NCBI GenBank assembly: GCA_963714875.1
Contig: CAVQQI010000001.1
Coordinates: 62,001-126,000, forward strand
Direction: 5' to 3'
Length of the DNA: 64,000 nucleotides
Source of the DNA: JBAOHV01 sp963714875
GTDB lineage: Bacteria; Actinomycetota; Acidimicrobiia; Acidimicrobiales; Microtrichaceae
The translations under genes were made by a program, and so were the position numbers. Shown one piece after another: positions 15,796 through 23,155 of this stretch (the first letter of the stretch is position 1; each line of letters begins with the position of its first letter). The notes under the pieces were generated by a model. It saw nothing but the letters and a program-made list of their open reading frames with translations, was not told where the DNA came from and made no database searches.

Positions 15796-16802
15796 ATGCA
15801 GGACCGACACGTCGAGGTCGACCGCTGAACGTCACGTTCTACGGTGTGCGCGGCTCGACGCCGTGCTCGTGCGACTCGAACCGTCGCTACGGGGGCAATA
15901 CCTCGTGCGTCGCGATCGAGTGGCCCGGGCGCGACCCGATCGTGCTGGACCTGGGAACGGGGCTGCGGTTCTTCGGTATGACCCAACCCGCCGACGGGAC
16001 CTTCCGGGGCACGGCGCTGGTGTCGCACCTGCACTGGGACCATGTGCAGGGCATCCCGTTCTTCACTCCGATGCTCGCCGAGGGCGCTCGCCTCGAGGTC
16101 TACGCCCCCGCGCAGGAGTCCGGCCCGCTGTGCGAGGCGGTGAAGACCTTCATGTCGCCGCCGTACTTCCCCGTCGAGATCGAGGCGCTGCCCGGCGCCT
16201 TCGGGTTCCACGAGGTCGAGCACGGCTCGTTCGACGTCGACGGCGCCACGGTGACGGCGGCGCCCGTGCCACACATCGGGCCCACGGTCGGCTACCGGGT
16301 CGAGCGGGACGGCGTCTCGGTCGCCTATGTGAGCGACCACCAGCAGCCGGGCGTCGGGTCGACCGAGATCTCCCGATCGGTGCTCGAGCTGTGTGACGGC
16401 GTCGACCTGTTGATCCACGACGCCCAGTTCGACGACGCGGAGTTCGAGTCGCGCGCCGACTGGGGGCACTGCACCATCGACTACGCGATCGAGGTGGCGG
16501 TGCGCGCAGGTGCGCGTCGTCTGGCGTTGTTCCACCACGACCCGTCGCACTGCGACGAGCGGATGGACGAACTGCTCGAGCGGGCACGGGTCCAAGGCGC
16601 ACGCCGCGGTCTGGAGGAAGTGATCGCGGCCAGCGAAGGGCTGACCGTGGCGCTCACCGCACCCGGCGCACGCCGCAGTGGCCGTCACGCCGGGCCGAAC
16701 GGCGCAGTGGTCCTGAACGGCCACTCCACCTCGACCGATCGCGCAACCGCCAACGGGGTCGGTGCCGATCTCGGGTCGGGTCGTGAGGCCGCCACCCGGT
16801 AG
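15796..16802 (+). CDS. Metallo-beta-lactamase fold hydrolase (cyclic phosphodiesterase-like), start region frameshifted
   Basis: The conserved protein begins NVTFYGVRGSTPCSCDSNRRYGGNTSC, has the metal motif SHLHWDHVQGIPFF (HxHxDH), the later ligands in VPHIGPTVGYRV and SDHQQPG, and the terminal H in ALFHHDPSH. This pattern matches MBL proteins such as PhnP-like cyclic phosphodiesterases, but the substrate is unknown. ATG 15796 has a strong AGGGGGA site upstream and encodes MQDRHVEVDR, then hits TGA at 15826; inserting one C (cgcctgaac) would join it to LNVTFYGVRG. As sequenced, the only in-frame ATG is 15744, without a ribosome site. The last ~45 residues are low-complexity. Confidence 0.75.
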
Positions 16803-16840
16803 CTTCGGCCGACGCCGCGACATCGAGCACCGGAGGAACC

Positions 16841-17371
16841 ATGTCCGACACCCCCGCCCAGGGCGAGCAGCTGCACGACGCCGAGGTCGAGATCGACCCG
16901 GCCCTCTACCGCCGTGTGCTGGGTCACTATCCGACCGGCGTGACCGTCGTGGCAGGAGTCGAGGACGGTCGACCGGTCGGGCTGGCCATCGGCTCGTTCT
17001 TCTCGGTGTCGCTCGACCCGCCGCTCGTGGGGTTCTGCGTCGCACGGACGTCGGGCAGCTGGCCCCGCATCGAGGCCACCGGGTGCTTCGGTGTGACGGT
17101 GCTCGCCGAGGACCAGCACGAGACCTCGGGGCGGTTCGCCTCCAAGGTCGAGGACAAGTTCGAAGGCGAGACCTGGGTGCCGGCACCGGTGACCGGATCG
17201 CCGCTGATCCAGGGAGGACTCGAGCACATCGACTGCACGTTGCACGACGTCCTGGACGGTGGCGATCACGTGATCGTCCTGGGTCGGGTCAAGTACCTGG
17301 ACGTGCACCGCGAGGACGTCGGCCCCCTGCTCTTCTTCCGCGGCGGCTACGGCCGCCACTCGGCGCTGTAG
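16841..17371 (+). CDS. Flavin reductase family protein (HpaC-like)
   Basis: 176 residues; ATG 16841 with GGAGGAA 4 nt upstream. The FMN-binding split-barrel signature is present: YRRVLGHYPTGVTVVAGV, GLAIGSFFSVSLDPPLVGFCVARTSGSWPRI, FGVTVLAEDQ, and the C-terminal PLLFFRGGYGRHS. Members supply reduced flavin to two-component monooxygenases or act as oxygenase-like flavoproteins; no partner oxygenase lies beside it. It is followed after 7 nt by the gamma-carbonic anhydrase gene, so the two probably share a transcript. Confidence 0.88.
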   Translation: MSDTPAQGEQLHDAEVEIDPALYRRVLGHYPTGVTVVAGVEDGRPVGLAIGSFFSVSLDPPLVGFCVARTSGSWPRIEATGCFGVTVLAEDQHETSGRFASKVEDKFEGETWVPAPVTGSPLIQGGLEHIDCTLHDVLDGGDHVIVLGRVKYLDVHREDVGPLLFFRGGYGRHSAL

Positions 17372-17378
17372 GCCTGCG

Positions 17379-17897
17379 ATGGCGGTCTACGCACTCGGCG
17401 AGCAGGTTCCCGAGATCCACCCCGACGCCTACGTGCACCCCGACGCCGTCGTGATCGGCAACGTCGTGATCGGTGCGAACACCTCGGTGTGGCCCACCGC
17501 GGTGCTGCGCGGCGACGACGGGTTCATCTTCATCGGCGAACGCTGCTCGGTGCAGGACGGGGCGGTGCTGCACACCACGGCGGTGTTCCCGACCACTGTG
17601 GGAAACGACGTCACCATCGGCCACCTCGCACACCTCGAAGGGTGCATCGTCGAGGACCGGGCCCTGATCGGTTCAGGGTCGATCGTGCTGCACAACGCCC
17701 ACATCGGCCTCGAGGCGGTCGTCGGCGGTGCGGCGTTCGTCCGCAACAACCAGGTGGTGCCGCCGCTAGCGATGGCATTGGGCGTCCCGGCGGAGATCAA
17801 GGAGAACGCCGTGCGTCCCGGGCACTTCGACATGGGTGTCGAGTCCTACGTGCGCAGGGCCGACCGGTACCGCCGGCAGCTCCGTCGCATCGATTGA
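17379..17897 (+). CDS. Gamma-carbonic anhydrase family (left-handed beta-helix) protein
   Basis: 172 residues made of hexapeptide repeats (VHPDAVVIGNVVIGANTSVWPTAVLRGDDG...). The three zinc His positions can be matched to AVLHTTAVFP and VTIGHLAHLEGCIVED, and the trailing PAEIKENAVRPGHFDMGVESYVRRADRYR is typical. Proteins of this family bind metal and may hydrate CO2 or act as acyltransferase-like enzymes. ATG 17379 is 7 nt after the flavin reductase stop. Confidence 0.88.
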   Translation: MAVYALGEQVPEIHPDAYVHPDAVVIGNVVIGANTSVWPTAVLRGDDGFIFIGERCSVQDGAVLHTTAVFPTTVGNDVTIGHLAHLEGCIVEDRALIGSGSIVLHNAHIGLEAVVGGAAFVRNNQVVPPLAMALGVPAEIKENAVRPGHFDMGVESYVRRADRYRRQLRRID

Positions 17898-17986
17898 CAC
17901 CTCGGCCGGCGGTGCAGCTGAGTCCCGGGCCAGCGACGGGGCGGATCACCCATGCGGCCACGCACCGGATGCGGCACACTTGGTCG

Positions 17987-18610
17987 ATGAGTTCGCGTGC
18001 GCCCGAAACCGACCTGCCGAGACCACGTCGATCGGGCCGCCTGATCGCTGCGGTCGTGGCGGCGCTGGCCGCGGTCTCGTTCGGAGCTGCTCCGGTCGAC
18101 GCACAGGAGCCGCTGCCGCCGGCATGCCCCGGCGTGGTGGTCGATGCGACGGTCACCGCCGGCTCGATCCCGGGTGGTTCGTGGACCGCGCTCGACACCT
18201 GCGTGCCCGCCGAGGCCGTCTACGAAGCCGAGGTGCTGGGCTACCGACTGGTCGGCGGGATCGGCGTGGGCAGCTACACCGACGGCCATGTCGGACGCAT
18301 CGCGTTCGTGAGTGCCGAGGTGGCGCCGGACCGTTCGTTGACCCTGGTCGGCGTCGAGGACCAGGCAACCGGCGTGGTCACCTGGGCCTATTCCGATGGC
18401 GGCTTCGCCCGTGTCGGCTCGATGCGCACCACCGCAGGCGAGGGTCAGGCGGCGACCGTTCCCGAGGGCGCTGAGCCCGGCCCGGTCGAGCCGGCGCAGG
18501 TCGAGCTGTCCATCGATGGCACCGGCACCGATCTGGCAACCGCAGAGGGCCCGGTCGCGGACCAGATCAGGGCGTTCCTCGACCAGGCGGTCGCGGCGCT
18601 CTCCAGCTGA
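17987..18610 (+). CDS. Secreted protein of unknown function
   Basis: 207 residues. A signal peptide is clear: basic MSSRAPETDLPRPRRSGR, hydrophobic LIAAVVAALAAVSFGAA, and a likely cleavage at VDA-QEP. The mature part begins with PACPGVVVDATVTAGSIPGGSW and has two Cys that could pair, then no domain I recognise; the last third is acidic and ends in a helix (DQIRAFLDQAVAALSS). CACACT-N6-ATG upstream fits the local start pattern. Its 3' end, including the TGA, is duplicated in tandem (18600-18635). Confidence 0.65.
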   Translation: MSSRAPETDLPRPRRSGRLIAAVVAALAAVSFGAAPVDAQEPLPPACPGVVVDATVTAGSIPGGSWTALDTCVPAEAVYEAEVLGYRLVGGIGVGSYTDGHVGRIAFVSAEVAPDRSLTLVGVEDQATGVVTWAYSDGGFARVGSMRTTAGEGQAATVPEGAEPGPVEPAQVELSIDGTGTDLATAEGPVADQIRAFLDQAVAALSS

Positions 18611-18635
18611 CCGGCGTTCTCCAGCTGACCGACGC
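18600..18635 (+). repeat. 18-nt tandem duplication spanning a stop codon
   Basis: TCTCCAGCTGACCGGCGT at 18600-18617 is followed directly by a near copy at 18618-18635 (two differences). The first copy contains the stop codon of the secreted protein gene; the second repeats the stop in the same frame. Confidence 0.8.
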
Positions 18636-18704
18636 CCTGCGGCTGGCTGACACGCTCCAACTCAGTCCTGCCGGGGCGCACCACGCGCAGCGCCAGAGGT
18701 GGGA

Positions 18705-19199
18705 TCAGCCCGCGGTGGCGGCCAGGTAGTGCGCGACCGGACCAAGATCCATGTTGCGGACCACCGTGAAGGCCAAGGTGACACCCGCCAGCGCTCCCCA
18801 CACCCACATCGGCGGAGCCGACAGGCGAACGGAGCGGCCCTTGACCGCGCCGACCATCCACACGACCCACAGCGCCACGACCACCGGGAGGGCCACGGCG
18901 AGCAGCACGTTGTGATCCGCCGCCGCGAGCCAGTCGCCCCGAGCCAGTGCATTGACTGCTCGGAGCCCGCCACACAAGGGGCAGTCGAATCCGAAGACGC
19001 TGGCGCTCCAGCAGACCGGCACACCGGTATCGGTCGGGTTGACCAGTGCGATCGCTGCAGTTCCCGCCGCGACCGCGCCACCGACGAGCGCTCCACGCCG
19101 CCAGTCGGCCGACCCCTCCGGGCGAGGGTCACCGTCTGGCGCAGCGGCATGGTGCCGCTCGTGCTCCGGGGACGCATCTGCGCCGAGATCGATGGTCAC
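18705..19199 (-). CDS. DUF2752 membrane protein
   Basis: 164 residues from GTG 19199. After a charged N-terminus there are three hydrophobic segments (ALVGGAVAAGTAAIALV; NVLLAVALPVVVALWVVWMVGAV; MWVWGALAGVTLAFTVVRNM). The DUF2752 signature FDCPLCGGLRAVNALARGDWLAAADHN, with its CPxCG, sits between the first two. Function is unknown. TAGCCT lies 6 nt upstream of the start, consistent with leaderless transcription. Confidence 0.8.
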   Translation of the reverse strand: MTIDLGADASPEHERHHAAAPDGDPRPEGSADWRRGALVGGAVAAGTAAIALVNPTDTGVPVCWSASVFGFDCPLCGGLRAVNALARGDWLAAADHNVLLAVALPVVVALWVVWMVGAVKGRSVRLSAPPMWVWGALAGVTLAFTVVRNMDLGPVAHYLAATAG

Positions 19200-19205
19200 C
19201 CCGAC

Positions 19206-19211
19206 AGGCTA
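19206..19211 (-). promoter_or_regulatory. Candidate -10 element (leaderless) of the DUF2752 gene
   Basis: TAGCCT on the minus strand, 6 nt before the GTG start. Confidence 0.4.
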
Positions 19212-19241
19212 ACCGGACCGGGACGCCCCGAGGTGGTGGAC

Positions 19242-19308
19242 GCTCAGGCCGCCAGGCCGTGTTGTGGCTCAGGCCGCCAGGCCGTGTTGTGGCTCAGGCC
19301 GCCAGGCC
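19242..19308 (-). repeat. Three tandem copies of a 25-nt unit at the end of the PAS/GGDEF gene
   Basis: GCTCAGGCCGCCAGGCC recurs at 19242-19258, 19267-19283 and 19292-19308, joined by GTGTTGTG, an exact 25-nt period. The copy at 19292-19308 encodes the gene's last residues GLAA and its TGA; the other two repeat this 3' end downstream. Confidence 0.88.
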
Positions 19309-20211
19309 GGAACGCACGTCGATGATGCGGAACCCACCCACGCCGTCGCTCCGCGCCTCGGCAAGCGCGTCATCGGCGCACTGCAGCAGCGTCTCGATCG
19401 CCGCAGTGCCGTCGGCCACCACGACGCCGACCGTCATCGGAAGCTGAATCTCCTTGCCGTCGACGGCGATCGGTTCGACCACGGTCGACAGGAGCCGGTA
19501 CGCGACCCCGGCGGCGTCCTGCACATCGCCGAGGTCCTCGGCCACCACCATGAAGCTGTCCCCGTTGGTGCGACAGACGTCGTCGCTGGGGCGAAGGCGT
19601 TGGGCGAGTCGGGACTCATGGATGTCGATCAGGTCCCGCGCTGCTGTCGGGCTCAACTGATCGAGCTGCTCGGCCAGTCCGTCGACGTCGACGCGCATCA
19701 GCGAGAACGGGTACCCGGTGCGGCCCGAGCGACGGACCGCGGAACCCAGCAGGGACTGCAACGCCCGCTCGTTGGGGAGCCCGGTGATCGAGTCCACCGT
19801 CGCCGAGCGCGTCTGTTCGACGACTCGTCGTCGGCGACGACGCTCGGCCCGGTGTGCGGTCGTCACCTCGTTCATCACCACGATCACCTCGTCCACGGCG
19901 CCGCGATCGTCGTGGAGGGGGCCGAACGTGATCCGCATGACCCGGGGCTCGTCGCCCGCCGGATCGAACCGCAGATCATGACGCTCGATCTCTGCGACCC
20001 CTTCGAGTAGCCGGACCAGCGTGGCGAGCACCTCGGGTTGTTCGTGCTCGGGGCACAGTCCGACCAGGTGGGCGCCGCACAGCTCGTCGGTCGAACGGCC
20101 CCACGCACGTGCGAACGACGGCGATGCGGTGAGGACGCGTCCCTCGGCATCCAGCGTCGCAGTGGCGACGCCGGCGGCGTCGAGCACCCGTCGGAGCGGA
20201 ACATCGTTCAT
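19294..20211 (-). CDS. PAS plus degenerate GGDEF domain protein
   Basis: 305 residues. PAS at about residues 8-110 (GVATATLDAEGRVLTASPSFARAWGRSTDEL...VMNEVTTAHRAERR), then a GGDEF-fold domain beginning VDSITGLPNERALQSLL. The active-site loop reads CRTNGDSFMVVA where GGDEF is expected, so diguanylate cyclase activity is unlikely; the domain may bind nucleotide or act as a regulatory scaffold. No transmembrane segment, so cytosolic. Its stop codon lies in a 25-nt tandem repeat. Confidence 0.85.
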   Translation of the reverse strand: MNDVPLRRVLDAAGVATATLDAEGRVLTASPSFARAWGRSTDELCGAHLVGLCPEHEQPEVLATLVRLLEGVAEIERHDLRFDPAGDEPRVMRITFGPLHDDRGAVDEVIVVMNEVTTAHRAERRRRRRVVEQTRSATVDSITGLPNERALQSLLGSAVRRSGRTGYPFSLMRVDVDGLAEQLDQLSPTAARDLIDIHESRLAQRLRPSDDVCRTNGDSFMVVAEDLGDVQDAAGVAYRLLSTVVEPIAVDGKEIQLPMTVGVVVADGTAAIETLLQCADDALAEARSDGVGGFRIIDVRSGLAA

Positions 20212-20360
20212 GGCTCCTGTGTCGGCGCTGTCGTCGGCGACGTTGAGAACACGTCGGTGGGGCCGGTAGATCTGCCCATGAACGGCCTCCGGGACCGCCC
20301 GAGCTGAGCGCTGACTGAGGATGCGGTGCCGTTCGATGCTCGTGCTGCCAGAATCAGCGG

Positions 20361-20711
20361 ATGCCGATGCGTGAAGGGTGCAAGTTCTTCGAGAGCCGGA
20401 CCTATCCCAACGGGGAGACGGTCAGGAAGTGCGACCTGGATCTCGCACCCGAGGCGCCGTGGCGCTGCCCGGACTCGTGCCCGGCGTTCCAGCCCCGTAT
20501 GGCGGATGTGAACTGGTCCCACGGGTCGCTCGTCACGCCGCCCACCCCGCCCGAGCCCGAGGGGGTCGGCTCCGATCCCTCGATCGCCGCGCTGCTCGAC
20601 GAGGCCGAGGACATCGTCAATGCCGTGGCCGAGCAGACACGTGCCGAGGTCGATTCCGACCGGGGCCGTGCCACCGGAGGATGGAAGCGCTTCTTCCGTC
20701 GCAAGTCCTGA
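20361..20711 (+). CDS. Small four-cysteine protein, unknown function
   Basis: 116 residues. The N-terminal half has REGCKFFESRTYPNGETVRKC and APWRCPDSCPAF, giving four Cys (C-x16-C-x11-C-x3-C) that could form a metal or cluster site; the middle is Pro-rich and the C-terminus ends in GWKRFFRRKS. No family is recognised, though the conserved look of the N-terminus argues that it is a real gene. CAGAAT-N6-ATG upstream fits the local leaderless pattern. It is followed at 20 nt by the EVE-like gene on the same strand. Confidence 0.6.
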   Translation: MPMREGCKFFESRTYPNGETVRKCDLDLAPEAPWRCPDSCPAFQPRMADVNWSHGSLVTPPTPPEPEGVGSDPSIAALLDEAEDIVNAVAEQTRAEVDSDRGRATGGWKRFFRRKS

Positions 20712-20731
20712 CCTCCGGGTCCGAGCCCGCC

Positions 20732-21220
20732 ATGGTCGACACGATCGCCCGGCTGCGCGACGGCGCCCCCGTCGCGGCCTGGCTGTTGAAGGCCAGTCCG
20801 TCGATCTGGGACATCGGCGCAGCGCTGACCGAACGCGTGGAGCTCGACTGGTGGCGGCTCGCGCCGACCTATCGGGCCGAGCTCGTCGGGGTCGGCCACC
20901 CCTGCGCCATGTGGGTCACGCGGGGTGACCCGCGGGTCCGCTCCGGCCTGTGGGCCATCGGCGAGGTCGCGGGCGACCCGCACGACGACACCGGTGACCC
21001 CGATGATCCGCTCTGGCGCGACGAGTTCGCTCGACGCCAGGTCCGACCGAAGGTGCCGGTGCAGCTCGAGGTCCTGGACCAGTGCGTGCCGCGGGAGGTG
21101 TTCGCAGCCGACCCCCGACTGCGCAACGCCGAGATCCTGCGGGTGCCACGCATCGGCAACCCAGCGACGTTCACCCCGACGGAATGGGCCGCGGTGCTCG
21201 ACCTGACCGGCAGGTCCTGA
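20732..21220 (+). CDS. EVE/PUA-like domain protein
   Basis: 162 residues from ATG 20732. The core AAWLLKASPSIWDIGAAL, LAPTYRAELVGVGHPCAMWVTRGDPRVRSGLWAIGEVAG resembles EVE domains, which bind modified nucleic-acid bases in a PUA-like pocket. The C-terminal part (VPVQLEVLDQCVPREVFAADPRL...RIGNPATFTPTEWAAVL) is also EVE-like. Role unknown; EVE proteins are linked to modified-DNA restriction and RNA modification. The 3' end overlaps the annotated end of the convergent LLM oxidoreductase gene by 50 nt. Confidence 0.65.
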   Translation: MVDTIARLRDGAPVAAWLLKASPSIWDIGAALTERVELDWWRLAPTYRAELVGVGHPCAMWVTRGDPRVRSGLWAIGEVAGDPHDDTGDPDDPLWRDEFARRQVRPKVPVQLEVLDQCVPREVFAADPRLRNAEILRVPRIGNPATFTPTEWAAVLDLTGRS

Positions 21221-22223
21221 GCGCGATCAGCTTCCGGCCCGACGCCCGCCACCGGGTCAGAACAACGAACTGGAAGGCGTCGAGCTCGCGGTGCAGGTCG
21301 GATCCCATCGGTGCGTACATGAACTCGGTGACGCCACTCGCCGCTGCCTCGTCGAGTCGTCCGCGCAACTCGGCGCGGTGTCCGGTCCAGGTGGTCGAGC
21401 CGATCAGGTCCGGGGTGACCGAGGCCAGATCCCGATCGGTCATGCCCACGAAGTGCTCGCGATGCGTGTGCAGGTGGCGTTCATCGGCGGGGAACCGCTC
21501 GATCGCCTCACGCCACTGCGCACCGCCCTCGAAGCTGTCGAGCAGCTCCGGGCCTGCCTCGTACATGCCGTGGAACACCACCGCCGCGCCGGGGCCCGCA
21601 GCATCGAGGACCCGTTCGTCAGCGAGCGTCTCGTCATCGTCGAGCACGGTGCCGTAGGCGAACAGCGAGCACCAGTCCCACCCGGGCTGCCCGCCGAAGA
21701 TCGACACGACGCCCGCCGCGCCCACCCGCTCGGCGACGGCCAGACCCTTCGGGCCGTTGGCGCCGACCAGGATCGGGGTCGACACCGGGCGGTCGGCCAC
21801 GTAGCCGTCGGGGTGGATCATCTGCGTCGGCGCGCCGTCGATCTCGACCACCTCGCCGCGCAGCAGCCCGGTCAGCGCCAGCAGGTACCGCTCGGTCGCG
21901 GCCCAGGTCATGGGCTGCTGGCCCAGGACGAACCGGCCGGTGAAGCCGGTGCCGAGTGCCACCGCGACCCGACCCGGGGCCAGCTGTTCGAGCGTGGCGA
22001 TGGCTGCCGCGTTCACCATCGGGTGGCGCAGTGACGGCACCAGCACCGCGGGGCCCAGGCCGATGGTCGAGGTGGCATCTGCGCAGCGGGCGAGGGCCAT
22101 CCAGCAGTCACCGAAGAGGGCGGGGGAGTCGTAGACCCATGCGCGCCGGTAGCCGAGCGACTCGGCATGGGCGACCAGATCGGGCAGGTCGGGGCGGGGG
22201 GCGAAGGCGCAGCTGAGTTCCAT
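21171..22223 (-). CDS. LLM-class (F420-type luciferase-like) oxidoreductase
   Basis: 350 residues. TIM-barrel luciferase-like signatures: MELSCAFAPRPDLPDLVAHAESLGYRRAWVYDSPA, IGLGPAVLVPSLRHPMVNAAAIATLEQLAPGRVAVALGTGFTGR, and PILVGANGPKGLAVAERVG. Such enzymes use F420 or FMN. The family normally ends near ELDAF; here a further ~30 unrelated residues (VVLTRWRASGRKLIALRT...) overlap the EVE-like gene, and a stop lies one frame away just after DAFQ, so the tail is probably due to a lost stop or frameshift near 21265. TAGCGT lies 8 nt upstream of the ATG. Confidence 0.85.
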   Translation of the reverse strand: MELSCAFAPRPDLPDLVAHAESLGYRRAWVYDSPALFGDCWMALARCADATSTIGLGPAVLVPSLRHPMVNAAAIATLEQLAPGRVAVALGTGFTGRFVLGQQPMTWAATERYLLALTGLLRGEVVEIDGAPTQMIHPDGYVADRPVSTPILVGANGPKGLAVAERVGAAGVVSIFGGQPGWDWCSLFAYGTVLDDDETLADERVLDAAGPGAAVVFHGMYEAGPELLDSFEGGAQWREAIERFPADERHLHTHREHFVGMTDRDLASVTPDLIGSTTWTGHRAELRGRLDEAAASGVTEFMYAPMGSDLHRELDAFQFVVLTRWRASGRKLIALRTCRSGRAPRPIPSG

Positions 22224-22231
22224 CGGTGCTG

Positions 22232-22237
22232 ACGCTA
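22232..22237 (-). promoter_or_regulatory. Candidate -10 element (leaderless) of the LLM oxidoreductase gene
   Basis: TAGCGT on the minus strand, 8 nt before ATG 22223. Confidence 0.4.
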
Positions 22238-22270
22238 CCCAGCGCCGCGTGCCGGGAGTGTTCGAGTGCG

Positions 22271-22582
22271 CTACAGGAGCGGTTCGATCATCACCGACGG
22301 GTGTCCGTCGACCAGCTGCAGCCGCGCCCGAACGGTGGCCAGGCCGTGGCGGGCGATCGCGTCGTTGATCGCCCCCAGATCAGCGTCGGCCTCGTCGCGT
22401 TCGAGGTGGCCGACCATCTCGCCCTGCACATGCACAGCGACGGCGTGAGAGTCGGCGCCGTGGAAGGGCTCCGGGCTGAGCACCGCGACGACCTCGGCGT
22501 GTGTCCGGTCGGCGAGTAGGTCCGACACCTGCGCGGCGTGCGCGATCGAGCCGACCACACCGGTCGGCGTGCCGAGTGTCAT
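22271..22582 (-). CDS. Small HIRAN-like domain protein
   Basis: 103 residues from ATG 22582 (MTLGTPTGVVGS). The segment HGADSHAVAVHVQGEMVGHLERDEADADLGAINDAIARHGLATVRARLQLV resembles HIRAN domains (NAVAV, then VGxL), found alone or fused to helicases and thought to recognise DNA ends or stalled forks. The frame is open to 22867, and the residues immediately upstream (TVSEEGSQPAVDATG) could belong to the protein; GGAGGA lies upstream of that region, so a longer start is possible. It is next to the LLM gene on the same strand but upstream of it. Confidence 0.5.
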   Translation of the reverse strand: MTLGTPTGVVGSIAHAAQVSDLLADRTHAEVVAVLSPEPFHGADSHAVAVHVQGEMVGHLERDEADADLGAINDAIARHGLATVRARLQLVDGHPSVMIEPLL

Positions 22583-23155
22583 CGTCGGCTCGCGCGGAAC
22601 GCGACCGAGAGATCCGGTCGCGTCGACTGCGGGCTGACTGCCTTCCTCCGAAACAGTCCCACCCTCGAAGGGTCGCACCTCGGGTCGGCGATGTCGACCC
22701 CGCGCCGGCCGGTGGCTGTGCTCAACGTGGGGGTTCACGTCGGTCCTCCGACGCGAACCCCACGGGTCAGGCCGCGAGCCGCCACCGACCCGGAGGGTCC
22801 GGCTGGCGTCGGTGCGGCAACGGGGCGCCGAGGACATCTGGGTGCACCGTTGAGGTCCGACTCGCACGCTGACTACCGCTCGGGCCGGATCCCGACGCGG
22901 CGCACGGTCAGGTGCTGCTCAATCCCGACGTCGCCGATCGTGTGCCGCTGGAACACGGCGACCAGATCGTCGTCATCGGGTGATGCTCGGAGCGAAAACC
23001 GTCAGCCGAGAACCGTCAGCCGGGGTCGGGGGCGATGTTGGCGAAGGCGTCCGATCGGTCACGTTCGATCTGGTTCGGTCCACGCTAGCGGGACCCTCTG
23101 GCCAGGTCGTCCCCGGCGAGACACCGGATCGTGCAGCAGTCCCAAGCCGGTTGCG
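22583..23155. other. Gene-poor stretch with a possible channel-gene remnant
   Basis: No convincing complete gene. On the plus strand, 22873-22983 encodes LPLGPDPDAAHGQVLLNPDV followed by ADRVPLEHGDQIVVIG and a TGA, which resembles the end of a TrkA-C/RCK potassium-channel domain, but it is cut by a stop at 22870-22872 and no channel sequence precedes it. A short direct repeat (ACCGTCAGCCG) occurs at about 22999 and 23012. The rest shows no structure I can support. Confidence 0.3.
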
